A stretch of 34,669 nucleotides of DNA from JAYVYM01 sp046593925 (GCA_046593925.1 JBKJQN010000042.1:1-34669); one strand, 5' to 3'; counted from the first letter of the stretch, positions 8,247-16,934 are shown. Program-made: numbers and translations. The notes: a model not told the origin generated them from the letters alone.

Positions 8247-9296
8247 TCAGGGCGACAGGCGCTGCGCCAGGTAGGCCAGCGACAGCGGGTAGCGGTAGTC
8301 GATGCCACCGTGACCGGCGTCGTAGGTCTCATGGTGGACGTCGGTCACGCCGATCCCGGCCAGCGCGTCGACCACCGCCTGCGCGCCGAGGTCGAGGTAC
8401 CACTCGTCGCGGGTGCCGGCGTCGATCCAGACGGCCCGTTGCGAGCGCAGCGCGTCGGCGTACCGCGGCACCATCCGGACCGGGTCCCAGTCGAGCCAGC
8501 GCTGCCAGACATCCTCGCGGAGCCGGCCGCTGTGCGGGTCGAACGGCAGTACCACCGTGCCGTCGGGCTCAGCCGAGAACGCCGCCGAGCAGCCCAGCGT
8601 CATGAGCAGGCCGTCGTCGGCAGGCTTCGTCAGCCCCGGCCGGGTCTGCAGGTCCGCCCACCAGGTCCAGATGTCGCCGCCGTACTCGCGCAGGGCCCGC
8701 GTCGACTTGGCGAACTCGTCGAGGTAGCAGTACTCGTACAGCGAGTCGCCGGCGTGCGAGGCGAGCCCGCCGAACCGGTCCGGGCGCAGCATCGGGGTGA
8801 TGAACGCGCCGAAGCCGCCGCTGGACTTGCCCATGACGCCGCGGTGCGAGGGGCTGTCCAGCGTCCGGTAGTGCGCGTCGACCCACGGCACGACCTCGTC
8901 GCAGAGGTAGGAGTGGTAGCGCCCGGTACCGGGCGAGTCGACGAACTGCGACCCGCCGTACCGCGTCCAGGCGTCGACGTAGACCACGACGACGGGCGGG
9001 GCTGTGCCGTCCGCGAAGATGTGGTCGGCGGCTTCCGGGAAGGTCAGCCGGTACGGCTGGCGGTTGTCCCACATCGCCAGGTGCCCGGTGTAGCCCTGCA
9101 GCACGTACACCGACGGGTAGCTCCGGTCCGGCTCGTCGTCGTAGCCGGGCGGCAGGTAGACGTTCAGCGGCCGCTCGACGGGATCGCCCAGTGGGTTCCC
9201 GCGCAACGTGTCGAAGGCGACGACGTGCCGGTCCAGCCGGCCGGCGAGCTCATACGACCAGGGCAGCGGCACGGGCACCTCCACGGGTAGGGACAC
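8247..9296 (-). CDS. Alpha/beta hydrolase, esterase D/antigen 85-like
   Basis: 349 residues from GTG at 9296. This start follows the stop of the 70-residue gene by 16 bp; the open frame upstream only shadows other genes. The product has the putative esterase (PF00756-like) fold: early strand RPLNVYLPPGYDD, YPSVYVLQGYTG, and VVVVYVDAWTRYGGSQFVDS. The nucleophile elbow GKSSGGFGA supplies the catalytic serine. The later NTP-free half ends with DAGTRDEWYLD (candidate acid) and YDAGHGGIDYRYP (candidate histidine). Relatives include S-formylglutathione hydrolase, enterochelin esterase and mycolyltransferases. No signal peptide is seen, so a cytosolic esterase is most likely. The substrate cannot be told from the sequence. 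Confidence 0.8.
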   Translation of the reverse strand: MSLPVEVPVPLPWSYELAGRLDRHVVAFDTLRGNPLGDPVERPLNVYLPPGYDDEPDRSYPSVYVLQGYTGHLAMWDNRQPYRLTFPEAADHIFADGTAPPVVVVYVDAWTRYGGSQFVDSPGTGRYHSYLCDEVVPWVDAHYRTLDSPSHRGVMGKSSGGFGAFITPMLRPDRFGGLASHAGDSLYEYCYLDEFAKSTRALREYGGDIWTWWADLQTRPGLTKPADDGLLMTLGCSAAFSAEPDGTVVLPFDPHSGRLREDVWQRWLDWDPVRMVPRYADALRSQRAVWIDAGTRDEWYLDLGAQAVVDALAGIGVTDVHHETYDAGHGGIDYRYPLSLAYLAQRLSP

Positions 9297-9312
9297 CCAC
9301 CCTGCCAGGCCG

Positions 9313-9525
9313 TCAGCGACGCAGGTAGAGCCGGGCCAGCGCAGCGGCGCCGAGGGCGGCCACCGCGAAGAACAGCACCGCCAGGCCGGGCTCGCCTCGG
9401 TGCAGCCCGGTGACGCCGGCGACCAGGCCCAGCACCAGCGCGACCAGGGCCTGGGCGGACCCCGGCGGGAAGCCGCGGGTGCCCCGGCCCCCGCGCACGT
9501 CCGGTCGCCCGCCCACCCGGCGCAT
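9313..9525 (-). CDS. Small two-helix membrane protein
   Basis: 70 residues with a basic N-terminus (MRRVGGRPDVRGGRG), then two hydrophobic helices, about 28-46 (AQALVALVLGLVAGVTGLH) and 49-68, ending in LARLYLRR. I do not recognise a family. It ends 16 bp before the esterase start on the same strand and is divergent from the PIG-L gene, so it probably leads the esterase transcript. Confidence 0.6.
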   Translation of the reverse strand: MRRVGGRPDVRGGRGTRGFPPGSAQALVALVLGLVAGVTGLHRGEPGLAVLFFAVAALGAAALARLYLRR

Positions 9526-9563
9526 GATGTCCTATGGCGCAGCATCGACCTCAAGGAGCAGCA

Positions 9564-10280
9564 GTGGCGCAGGAGCAGGTCGAGCGGGCCCTCGTGGTCG
9601 TCGCCCACCCGGACGACGTCGACTTCGGGTCGGCCGGCACCGTCGCCAGCTGGACCGACAGCGGGATCAAGGTGACGTACTGCATCTGCACCGACGGTGA
9701 CGCGGGCGGCTTCGACCCGGCCGTGCCGCGCGGCGAGATCGGTGGCATCCGGCAGACCGAGCAGCGTGCGGCGGCCAAGGAGGTCGGCGTCGACGATCTG
9801 GTGTTCCTGGGCTACCCGGACGGCCGGCTGACGGCGAGCTTCGACCTGCGGCGGGACATCAGCCGGGTGATCCGGCAGGTACGTCCGCAGCGACTGCTCA
9901 TGCAGTCGCCGGAGATCAACTGGGAGCGGATCGGGACATCGCACCCCGACCACCGGGCCGCCGGCGAAGCGGCGCTGTGCGCGGTCTATCCGGACGCCCG
10001 CAACCCGTTCACCCACCTGGAGCTGGCGGCGGAGGGGCTCGAGGCCTGGTCGGTATCGGAGACCTGGGTGATGACGGCCGGCAGCGGGTCCGACACCTGG
10101 GTCGACATCACCGACCAGTTCGACCGCAAGGTGGCGGCGCTGCGTCAGCATGTGTCGCAGACATCGCACATGGACGACCTCGAGGGGTTGCTGCGCGGTT
10201 GGCTCGCGCGCAACGCGCATCTCGCCGGGCTGCCGGAGGGGCGCCTCGCCGAGGGCTTCCGGGTCATCGACACCCGGTAG
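9564..10280 (+). CDS. PIG-L (LmbE-like) family zinc deacetylase
   Basis: 238 residues. The first metal motif AHPDDVDFGSAGT follows the opening strand, and the second metal His lies in SHPDHRAAGEA. The middle contains RQTEQRAAAKEVGVDDLVFLGYPDG, the usual PIG-L segment. These enzymes remove N-acetyl groups from sugars or sugar conjugates; actinobacterial examples are MshB and Mca of mycothiol metabolism. An ATG ten codons upstream (9534) is possible, but the GTG at 9564 has AAGGAG (9553-9558) 5 nt before it. Substrate unknown; the nearby esterase, prenyltransferase and peptidase do not define a pathway. Confidence 0.88.
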   Translation: MAQEQVERALVVVAHPDDVDFGSAGTVASWTDSGIKVTYCICTDGDAGGFDPAVPRGEIGGIRQTEQRAAAKEVGVDDLVFLGYPDGRLTASFDLRRDISRVIRQVRPQRLLMQSPEINWERIGTSHPDHRAAGEAALCAVYPDARNPFTHLELAAEGLEAWSVSETWVMTAGSGSDTWVDITDQFDRKVAALRQHVSQTSHMDDLEGLLRGWLARNAHLAGLPEGRLAEGFRVIDTR

Positions 10281-10304
10281 CCCGTCGCTCCCGGCAGTCG
10301 GTGG

Positions 10305-10628
10305 CTACTCGTGCCGGCCGCGGATGCCGGCCACCCGCCCGCCGCCGGTGCCGAGCAGCAGCAGCGCAAGCGGAGCGGCCCAGGTCGCGGCCGCGGCCAA
10401 GGCCGCTACCGGCAGCCCGAGACCGTGCCGGGCGGCGACGGCCGCGGCGCCCAGGCCGACCGCGCTGCTGACCGCGCTGGCCAGGCCCCAGCGGGCCGAC
10501 CCGCAGGACCGCCGCTCGGCGAGGCCCACTGCCACGACGAAGGGGACGAGGGTCATCACGCCGAGACCGGCGAGCACGACCGCCGTGAGCAGCAGCGCGG
10601 CGCCGGTCGAGAGCAGCGCGTCCGTCAC
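10305..10628 (-). CDS. Small integral membrane protein downstream of the prenyltransferase
   Basis: 107 residues with three to four hydrophobic helices: LLSTGAALLLTAVVLAGLGV, LVPFVVAVGLAE, then WGLASAVSSAVGLGAAAVAA and LAAAATWAAPLALLLLG. The GTG start at 10628 overlaps the TGA of the UbiA-type gene in a GTGA quartet, so translation is coupled. No family recognised. It may assist the prenyltransferase, but this is inferred only from the overlap. Confidence 0.65.
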   Translation of the reverse strand: MTDALLSTGAALLLTAVVLAGLGVMTLVPFVVAVGLAERRSCGSARWGLASAVSSAVGLGAAAVAARHGLGLPVAALAAAATWAAPLALLLLGTGGGRVAGIRGRHE

Positions 10629-11683
10629 AGGGGCAGCCCCGTGCCGAGCACGGCGGCGACCGCGAGCCCGCCGACGAGCGCTGCGCCGGCCCGCGTGACG
10701 TGCACGAAGCACACGGCGGCGAACCACAGCGGCCAGACCGGGAAGCCCTCCGGCGGCTGCTCCGGCCGGCCCGCGCGGAAGGCCGCCAGGACCTGGACCA
10801 GCGTCGGCAGCGCGAGGCCGACCAGCAGCACCGGCCACGGCAGCGCGCCGATGAGCACCGCGAGCACGGTGGTCACGTAGAAGGAGATCAGCAGGCCCTG
10901 GGTGAACCCCCGGGCTCGCGGCTCGCCGAGCAGGACCGGCAGCGTGCGGGTGCCGGTCGGCTCGTCGTACGGGATCTTGTCGATGTGTTTGCCCATCAGC
11001 ACGGTCGTGCAGAGCAGGCCGTACGGCACGCTGGCCACCCAGACCTGCCACGGCAGCTGCCCGACCGCCGAGAAGTAGGTACCCGCGATCATCAGCGGGC
11101 CCCAGGTGAGCAGCACGTCGGGCTCGCCGAGGCCGCGCTTCTTCAGCCGCAGCGGCGGGGCGGTGTAGGCGTACGACAGGAACAGCCCGACCAGCGCGAA
11201 GGCGATCACCGGCCAGCCGCGCTGGACGTACAGCACGAGCATGATGACCAGGTCGGCGAGGTTGATCGCCAGCAGCGCGCCGAGCAGCTGTCGGCGCGTG
11301 ACGAGCCCGGACAGGAACGGGTGCGGGGCGTACAGCGCCCGCGGGTAGCTCTCGGTGTCCAGGCCCACGTCGGTGTCCGCCAGGTCGTTGAGCAGGTTGT
11401 TGCTGGTGTGCGCCAGCACGATGCCCAGCGTCGCGAGCGCCCAGAGGCCGGCCGAGAAGCCGTCGGCGCGCACTGCGAGCAGCCCCGCGACCAGGCCGCC
11501 GAACAGCGTCATCGGCAGCACCGCCGCGCGGGTCACGACCAGCCAGCGGGTCACCACGTCGAGCTCGGCGATCGGGCGGTCGGGCGGCGGGTTCGTCGTA
11601 CGCAGGGCGTACAGCCAGGCCCCGTGGCGGCCGGGGCGCGGCGGCGCGAGCAGGCGGTGGACCTTCGGTGCGGGGGCGGTCAC
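10625..11683 (-). CDS. UbiA-family prenyltransferase
   Basis: 352 residues, polytopic. The first Asp-rich motif is NNLLNDLADTDVGLDT (about residue 90), the N-D-x-x-D-x-x-x-D signature that binds Mg and the prenyl diphosphate. The second is in GKHIDKIPYDEPTGTRT on the following cytosolic loop. YAYTAPPLRLKKRGLGE lies between them as in UbiA/MenA enzymes. The family attaches isoprenoid chains to aromatic or sugar acceptors (menaquinone, heme, tetraterpenes, arabinan precursors). The MenA-like second motif suggests quinone or related lipid chemistry, but no menaquinone genes are nearby. Start: GTG at 11683 with TACCGT 6 nt upstream. Confidence 0.85.
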   Translation of the reverse strand: MTAPAPKVHRLLAPPRPGRHGAWLYALRTTNPPPDRPIAELDVVTRWLVVTRAAVLPMTLFGGLVAGLLAVRADGFSAGLWALATLGIVLAHTSNNLLNDLADTDVGLDTESYPRALYAPHPFLSGLVTRRQLLGALLAINLADLVIMLVLYVQRGWPVIAFALVGLFLSYAYTAPPLRLKKRGLGEPDVLLTWGPLMIAGTYFSAVGQLPWQVWVASVPYGLLCTTVLMGKHIDKIPYDEPTGTRTLPVLLGEPRARGFTQGLLISFYVTTVLAVLIGALPWPVLLVGLALPTLVQVLAAFRAGRPEQPPEGFPVWPLWFAAVCFVHVTRAGAALVGGLAVAAVLGTGLPL

Positions 11684-11689
11684 ACGGCG

Positions 11690-11695
11690 ACGGTA
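11690..11695 (-). promoter_or_regulatory. -10 element (TACCGT) of a probable leaderless promoter
   Basis: On the minus strand TACCGT ends 6 nt before the GTG of the prenyltransferase. There is no Shine-Dalgarno match. Confidence 0.45.
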
Positions 11696-11734
11696 GGCGC
11701 TGACCTGTTGCTGCTGCCTGACAGGCTCACGGGC

Positions 11735-12361
11735 ATGGCCGCCTCCCGCCCCGCCGCGGGGGGCGGTCGGTGGGTCGAGGTGCCACCGGAGCGGTTGGCG
11801 CGCTGGCTCGACGGGTTCGCGTCCAGGCACGGCTCCCCCACGGTGGCCGGTACGACGTACACCGGCCCGGACGGCGCGGTCGCCGAGGTCGAGGTGACCT
11901 GGCCGCCGCTGGTCGGCGACCTGGTGGCGCACTGCCTGCGAGAACGCCGGCTCGGCCTGCTGCTGGTGCGCCTCGGCGGCCACGCCGTCGGGGTCGCCGA
12001 GGGCAGCCGGCTGGTCGTGAGCAAGGTCGGCAGCCGGCAGGTGCACGGTCGCTCGGCCGCCGGCGGCTGGTCGCAGCAACGGTTCGCCCGGCGGCGGGAG
12101 GGCCAGGTCCGCGTGGCGCACGACGCGGCCGCGCAGACCGCCGTCGATGTGCTGCTCCCGCTTGTCGGTGGCCTGGACGGACTCGTCGCCGGCGGCGAGC
12201 GCACCGCGGTCGCAGCGGTGCTTTCCGACCGGCGCCTCGGCCCGCTCGCCGGGCTCGCGCGTGGCCGGTTCCTCGACGTCCCGGACCCGCGGCTGGCGGT
12301 CCTGCAGACGGCCCCTGCGCTGGCCCGGGCGGTCCGCATCCGGCTGCTCGACCCGTCGTAG
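11735..12361 (+). CDS. acVLRF1 family peptidyl-tRNA hydrolase (Vms1-like release factor)
   Basis: 208 residues. The sequence starts GGRWVEVPPERLARWLDGF and has the release-factor signature QVHGRSAAGGWSQQRFARRR near residues 105-125, with the GWSQQ glutamine in the catalytic position. This is the actinobacterial branch of the VLRF1 superfamily, named from yeast Vms1/ANKZF1, which cleaves peptidyl-tRNA on stalled large ribosomal subunits. It is the protein that would free nascent chains in ribosome quality control. It is divergent from the prenyltransferase, and its stop codon forms part of the next gene's -10 element. The family assignment is strong; activity is inferred from eukaryotic relatives. 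Confidence 0.88.
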   Translation: MAASRPAAGGGRWVEVPPERLARWLDGFASRHGSPTVAGTTYTGPDGAVAEVEVTWPPLVGDLVAHCLRERRLGLLLVRLGGHAVGVAEGSRLVVSKVGSRQVHGRSAAGGWSQQRFARRREGQVRVAHDAAAQTAVDVLLPLVGGLDGLVAGGERTAVAAVLSDRRLGPLAGLARGRFLDVPDPRLAVLQTAPALARAVRIRLLDPS

Positions 12362-12364
12362 GGT
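12359..12364 (+). promoter_or_regulatory. -10 element (TAGGGT) overlapping a stop codon
   Basis: The TAG stop of the acVLRF1 gene is the first half of TAGGGT, which ends 7 nt before the ATG of the M20 peptidase. The downstream gene is likely leaderless from a promoter inside the upstream gene's end. Confidence 0.45.
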
Positions 12365-12371
12365 CGCCGGC

Positions 12372-13703
12372 ATGACCGACCTCGCTGCCGCCCTCGACGA
12401 CGTCCTGCCCAGTGCCCGCGCCCATCTCGAGGCGCTCGTCCGGATCCCGTCGCTGTCCGCCGACCCGGGCCGCGCCGCGGACGTCCGGCGCGCCGCCGAC
12501 GAGGTCGCCGCGCACGCCCGGGCTGCGGGCGGGCGGGACGTCACGGTCGTCGACGCCGGCGGCGCACCTGCGGTCCTGGCGAGCTGGCCGGCGCCCGAGG
12601 GCGCGCCCACCGTCCTGCTGTACGCCCACCTCGACGTGCAGCCGACCGGCCCGCTCGCCGAGTGGACCAGCCCGCCCTTCGAGCCGACCGAGCGCAACGG
12701 CCGGCTGTACGGCCGGGGCGCCGCGGACGACAAGGCCGGCGTGCTCATGCACCTGGCGGTGCTGCGGGCCTTCGGCGGCAAGCCCCCGGTGGGTGTCGTG
12801 CTGTTCGTCGAGGGCGAGGAGGAGATCGGCAGCCCGACGCTGACCGCCCTGCTGGCCGAGCACCGCGAGCGGCTGCGCGCCGACGTCATCGTCATCGCCG
12901 ATGCGGCCAACGCCGCCGTCGACGTCCCGTCGTTCACCACCAGCCTGCGTGGCCTGGTCGACCTGCGGGTCGAGCTGCGACTGCTGGCTCAGCCGGTGCA
13001 CTCCGGGGTGTACGGCGGCCCGGTCGGCGACGCGCTGACCGGGCTCTGCCGGCTGCTGGCGACCCTGCACGACGAGCTCGGTGACGTCGCCGTGAAGGGC
13101 CTGCACGTCGGCACCTCGGCCGCGCCGGACACCACGACCGAGATCTACACGGCCGAGGTCGGCCTGCTCCCTGGCGCGTCCCTGATCGGCTCGGGCACCA
13201 TCAACGAGCGGCTGTGGCACCGCCCGGCCGTCGCGGTCATCGGGCTGGATGCGCCCAGCGTGGAACAGGCCAGCAACGTCCTGCTGCCCCGTGCCCGCGC
13301 GACGATCAGTCTGCGGATCGCCCCCGGCGACGACGGGCAGCGGGCGATGGCTGCCCTCACCGCGCACCTGCACGAAAACGCACCGTGGGGCGCCGAGGTC
13401 GTCGTCACACCGGGCGCGGTCGCCGAGCCGTACGCGCTCGAGACCACCGGCGACGTCTACGACCTGGCCCGGGCGGCGTTCGCCGAGGCGTACGGCAACA
13501 CCGCGGTCGAGGCCGGCATCGGCGGGTCGATCCCGTTCATCGCCGCGTTCGCCCGTAGCTTCCCGGGTGCGACGGTGCTGGTCACCGGCGTCGGCGACCC
13601 GGCGTCGCGCTGGCACGGCATCGACGAGAGCCTGGACCTGGCGATGTGGCGGCGGGCCTGCCTGGCCGAAGCGCTGCTGCTCCAGCGGCTGGCGCAGCTC
13701 TAG
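12372..13703 (+). CDS. M20 family metallo-dipeptidase
   Basis: 443 residues. Metal and catalytic residues are in order: LLYAHLDVQP (His ligand, catalytic Asp), GRGAADDKAG (bridging Asp), EGEEEIGS (catalytic Glu and ligand) and VIADAANAA (Asp ligand); a His near WHGIDESLDL completes the site. The dimerisation domain begins after SLRGLVDLRVEL with the conserved VHSGVYGG. This is the M20 subgroup of dipeptidases that act on short peptides in the cytosol. Its TAG stop shares the CTAG palindrome 13700-13703 with the response regulator on the other strand. Confidence 0.92.
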   Translation: MTDLAAALDDVLPSARAHLEALVRIPSLSADPGRAADVRRAADEVAAHARAAGGRDVTVVDAGGAPAVLASWPAPEGAPTVLLYAHLDVQPTGPLAEWTSPPFEPTERNGRLYGRGAADDKAGVLMHLAVLRAFGGKPPVGVVLFVEGEEEIGSPTLTALLAEHRERLRADVIVIADAANAAVDVPSFTTSLRGLVDLRVELRLLAQPVHSGVYGGPVGDALTGLCRLLATLHDELGDVAVKGLHVGTSAAPDTTTEIYTAEVGLLPGASLIGSGTINERLWHRPAVAVIGLDAPSVEQASNVLLPRARATISLRIAPGDDGQRAMAALTAHLHENAPWGAEVVVTPGAVAEPYALETTGDVYDLARAAFAEAYGNTAVEAGIGGSIPFIAAFARSFPGATVLVTGVGDPASRWHGIDESLDLAMWRRACLAEALLLQRLAQL

Positions 13704-14368
13704 ACGAGCCGCTGGCCGACCGCCCAGCGGGCCAGCTCCCGGCGGTTGCTCAGCTGCAGCTTGCGCAGCACCGACGACACGTGTGTCTCGACCGTCTTGA
13801 TGGAGATGAACAGCTCCTTCGCCACCTCCTTGTACGCATACCCGCGGGCGATCAGCCGCAGCACGTCACGCTCCCGGGCGGTGAGCATGTCGAGCTCGCC
13901 GGCCGCCGCCGGAACGTCGGGCGAGGCGAACGCGTCCAGTACGAACCCCGCGAGCCGGGGGCTGAACACCGCGTCGCCGGCAGCCACCCGGCGTACCGCA
14001 TCGGCCAGCTCGTCTCCGGAGACGTTCTTGGTGACGTAGCCCCGGGCCCCCGCGCGGACCACCGCGATCACATCCTCGGCGGCGTCGGACACCGAAAGCG
14101 CGAGGAAGCGCGTCGCCGGCAGGTCCTGGCCGATGCCGACCAGCACCGCGAGGCCGCCGCCGTCGGGCATGTGCACGTCGAGCAGCACGACGTCGGGCAG
14201 CGTCCGCCGGATCACCTCGACGGCCTCGCCGACGGTTTCCGCCTCCCCCACGACGTCAACCGCGGATGCCAGCTCGGCCCGTACCCCGGCGCGAAACAGC
14301 CGGTGGTCGTCGACGAGCACGACCCGCACCTGCGCGAAGGCGCTGGGGACGTCAGGCTGCTCAGCCAC
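13700..14368 (-). CDS. NarL/FixJ-type response regulator
   Basis: 222 residues. The receiver domain (about 12-130) has VVLVDDHRLFRAG with the acidic pair, the phospho-acceptor Asp in VVLLDVHMPDGGG, and the conserved Thr/Lys region ARGYVTKNVSGDEL. A LuxR-type helix-turn-helix follows (LTARERDVLRLIARGYAYKE and IKTVETHVSSVLRKL). It overlaps the 3' end of the histidine kinase by 8 bp, so the two are coupled. The product probably binds DNA upstream of the PspC gene across the operon. Confidence 0.95.
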   Translation of the reverse strand: MAEQPDVPSAFAQVRVVLVDDHRLFRAGVRAELASAVDVVGEAETVGEAVEVIRRTLPDVVLLDVHMPDGGGLAVLVGIGQDLPATRFLALSVSDAAEDVIAVVRAGARGYVTKNVSGDELADAVRRVAAGDAVFSPRLAGFVLDAFASPDVPAAAGELDMLTARERDVLRLIARGYAYKEVAKELFISIKTVETHVSSVLRKLQLSNRRELARWAVGQRLV

Positions 14369-15578
14369 GGGGCACCTGCAGCCGGATCTCGGTGCCCTCG
14401 CCGGGCGCACTGCGTACGCGGGCCTCGCCGCCGGCCCGCTCGACCCGGCCGACCACCGACTCGGCCAGCCCGAACCGGTCCGCCGGCACCGCGACGACAT
14501 CGAAGCCGCAGCCCCGGTCGCGGACGTACACCGTGACGTGGTCCGGCTCGACCTCGGCGTACACCTGCACCAGCGGCGCACCGGCGTGCTTGCTGGCGTT
14601 GACGACGGCCTCGCGCACGGCACTGGTCAGCGCGCTGAGCCGTTCGTCGCGCGGGGCGTCGCCGACCACGACGACCTCGACGGGTACGCCGTGCGCCTCC
14701 TCGACCTCGGCCGCCGCCCGCTCGAGCGCGGCGGCGAAGGTCAGCGCCGCGGTCGCTGGCCGGTACAGCCACCCGCGCAGCTCGCGCTCCTGGCTGCGGG
14801 CCAGCCGGCCGACCTCACGTGGGTCGTCGGCGGCCTTCTGGATGAGCGCGAGGGTCTGCAGCACAGAGTCGTGCACCTGCGCGGCGAGCTCGGCGCGCTC
14901 GTGGGACCGGATCCGCTCGCGCCGCTCCCCGCGCAGGTCGGTGGTGGTGCGCACCACCCACGGCAGGCCCAGCAGCACCAGCCCGCCGACCACCACGACC
15001 GTCGAGAGCAGCCCGTCGCGGGCGGCCCGGAGCTCACCGCGCGACGCCAGGAAGCCGGCCAGCCCGGCCGCGAGCAGCGCGGTCCCGACCACGACCGGCC
15101 AGCGCCGGCCAGGGGCCCCGGTCGCGCTGGCCCGCCACCGCGCGCGCTGCACGTCGTCGGACTGCCGCCACACCAGCGCCACCCCGACCCCGGCGGCCAC
15201 CAGCGGCAGGACCGCGGGGCTGTCCAGCCCCAGGTCGTGCAGCACCAGCAGCGCCACGGCGCCGACCGCGGAGAACGCCACGACCTGCCAGCGGCTGGTG
15301 GCCTCGGGCGGCGCACCCTGCTCGGCGTCGACCTGTGGCAGCACCACCCAGAACGCCGCGTACGCCACCGCCCCGGAGCCACCCGCCAGCGTCAGGACGA
15401 CGAACAGGACCCGCACCCACAGCACCGGTACGCCGAGGTGCGAGGCGAGTCCCGTGGCGACGCCGGCAACGAGGCGGCCGGGACGACGGCGCTGCAGCCG
15501 CCGGTACGCGGGGAGCACCGGCCCGGCTGCCGTGTTCGCCACCAACGTGCCCGAGGTCGCGTTCTCTCTCGCCGTCAT
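14361..15578 (-). CDS. PspC-domain sensor histidine kinase
   Basis: 405 residues. Residues 20-80 are a PspC domain (RRPGRLVAGVATGLASHLGV, then VRVLFVVLTLAGGSGAVAY and FWVVLPQ). Several more hydrophobic helices follow up to about residue 205. The HisKA_3 phospho-acceptor is in AAQVHDSVLQTLALIQKAA, and the HATPase has NASKHAG, DRGCGFD and GEGTEIRLQVP. The kinase passes phosphate to the adjacent response regulator. PspC-kinase, LuxR regulator and divergent PspC/LiaF gene form a known actinobacterial envelope-stress layout. ATG at 15578 has no strong ribosome-binding site. Confidence 0.93.
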   Translation of the reverse strand: MTARENATSGTLVANTAAGPVLPAYRRLQRRRPGRLVAGVATGLASHLGVPVLWVRVLFVVLTLAGGSGAVAYAAFWVVLPQVDAEQGAPPEATSRWQVVAFSAVGAVALLVLHDLGLDSPAVLPLVAAGVGVALVWRQSDDVQRARWRASATGAPGRRWPVVVGTALLAAGLAGFLASRGELRAARDGLLSTVVVVGGLVLLGLPWVVRTTTDLRGERRERIRSHERAELAAQVHDSVLQTLALIQKAADDPREVGRLARSQERELRGWLYRPATAALTFAAALERAAAEVEEAHGVPVEVVVVGDAPRDERLSALTSAVREAVVNASKHAGAPLVQVYAEVEPDHVTVYVRDRGCGFDVVAVPADRFGLAESVVGRVERAGGEARVRSAPGEGTEIRLQVPRG

Positions 15579-15758
15579 GGTCGGGGCGGCTGTCCCCGTC
15601 CTGGTCGTGGCCGGTGTCGTCGTGGTCCCCACCTCCCATGCCGAGGGTCGCACGCTGGTGCCGGCCGGCGCACGGGTGCCGAGCCCCGTTTGCTCTCGGG
15701 GACGGGCCGGGGTCAACCCCCGATACGGGAGGGGCGGCTGCGGCGGGAGTCTGCCGTC

Positions 15759-16934
15759 ATGACCGCAATCCCGGCACCACCTCTGGTCCGCCGCACGGAC
15801 GACCGTGTCCTGCGCGGCGTCTGTGCGGCGGTCGGCCGCACGACCGGCACCGACCCCGTGCTCTGGCGGGTGGTTCTCGTGGTGCTGGCGATCTTCGGCG
15901 GCAGTGGCCTGCTGCTCTATGTCGCGGGCTGGCTGCTGATCCCCGAGGAGGGCGTCGAAGGCTCCATCGCCGAGCGCCACCTGCGTAGCCGCGGACTGTC
16001 GCGCACCGCCGTCATCGCCCTGACGGTCGTCGGCGCCGGCGTGCTCGCGGTCACCACCGGCGGCGGCAACGCGGCCCCGGTGCTTGCCGCCGGACTGCTG
16101 GCGTACGTCGTGCTGCGCGGGGTGCCGACCGGCCAGGTCGTGCTCGGCCAGCCCGCCGGCACGTCCTACGCCAGCGGCGGGTCCGACCAGAGCGGCCGGT
16201 CCGACCCGAGCGGCCGGTCCGACCCGAGCGGTGGCCCCGACGCCAGCGGCCGGTACGTAGCGAGCGGTGACCCCGGCAGCGTCCCGGTCACGGCAGCCAC
16301 CCCGCCCGGGGCCCGCTGGTCACCGCCAGCGCCCCGACCGCGCTCGGCCCTCGGCCTGCTGACCGTCAGTGCTGCTCTCCTGGTCGTCGGTGTCCAGCTC
16401 GGTCTGCAGGCAGCGAACCAGATCGACCTGACGCTCGGCGCCGTCCTTGGCGCCGCCCTCGCGTGCGTCGGTGTCGGCCTGCTCGTCGGATCGCGCTGGG
16501 GCCGGTCCCGCGGCCTCGTCCTGCTCGCCGCGCTGCTCGCCGCCGCGCTCGGCATCACGGCGGCCGCCCACGTGCCGGTCGACCTCTCGGCCGGCCAGCG
16601 GACCTGGCTGGTGCCGGGCAGCGACGCTCGCAGCCTCGGCCTCGGCGACGCCGTCCTGGACCTGCGTCCACTCGGCTCGGCGCCGCCCCTCGCCACCAAC
16701 GTGACAGCGCAGGTCGGCGCCGGCAACCTCCGGCTGGTCCTGCCCGCCGGGCTGCACGTCGAGGTCACCGCCCGGGTCAGCGCCGGCCAGATCGTGCTGC
16801 CCGGCGAGCCGATCCAGGTCCAGGGCACCGAGCTGCGCGTCGTGCGTACGTACGGCCCCGATGACGCCCCCCTCGTCCACGTCGACGCCCGCCTGGGCGC
16901 CGGAGAGCTGGAGGTCCGCCGTGACGCACCCTGA
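15759..16934 (+). CDS. PspC domain protein with LiaF-like C-terminal domain
   Basis: 391 residues. The PspC domain spans 10-70 (VLRGVCAAVGRTTGTDPVLWRVV, then FGGSGLLLYVAGWLLIPEE). Two helices follow at about 83-125, then a Ser/Gly/Asp repeat linker (about 138-170). Three more hydrophobic segments occupy about 190-275. The last 120 residues are a beta-rich LiaF/DUF4097-like domain (ATNVTAQVGAGNLRLVLPAG and HVDARLGAGELEV). Such proteins sense or buffer envelope stress. The gene is divergent from the PspC kinase across 180 bp, which makes it the likely target. A gggag motif lies at 15745-15749. Confidence 0.9.
   Translation: MTAIPAPPLVRRTDDRVLRGVCAAVGRTTGTDPVLWRVVLVVLAIFGGSGLLLYVAGWLLIPEEGVEGSIAERHLRSRGLSRTAVIALTVVGAGVLAVTTGGGNAAPVLAAGLLAYVVLRGVPTGQVVLGQPAGTSYASGGSDQSGRSDPSGRSDPSGGPDASGRYVASGDPGSVPVTAATPPGARWSPPAPRPRSALGLLTVSAALLVVGVQLGLQAANQIDLTLGAVLGAALACVGVGLLVGSRWGRSRGLVLLAALLAAALGITAAAHVPVDLSAGQRTWLVPGSDARSLGLGDAVLDLRPLGSAPPLATNVTAQVGAGNLRLVLPAGLHVEVTARVSAGQIVLPGEPIQVQGTELRVVRTYGPDDAPLVHVDARLGAGELEVRRDAP
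16190..16225 (+). repeat. 18-bp tandem repeat in the PspC linker
   Basis: gagcggccggtccgaccc occurs twice in tandem at 16190-16207 and 16208-16225, with degenerate units on both sides (about 16172-16250). It encodes S-G-R-S-D-P units between membrane segments, a likely length-variable linker. Confidence 0.75.

Noticed and set aside
6320..8605. 761-codon plus-strand open frame
   Set aside because: Antisense to pcrA, whose helicase motifs are all intact; the plus frame has no recognisable fold.
9534..9563. ATG start ten codons upstream for the PIG-L gene
   Set aside because: The GTG at 9564 has a strong AAGGAG at proper spacing, and the extra residues are not part of the fold.
10145..10369. 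Minus-strand small frame inside the PIG-L gene end
   Set aside because: Shadow of a well-supported gene; no hydrophobic or domain pattern.
13700..13703. Shared CTAG at two convergent gene ends (also 17169-17172)
   Set aside because: CTAG contains TAG on both strands, so shared stops at convergent genes are expected and are not a special signal.
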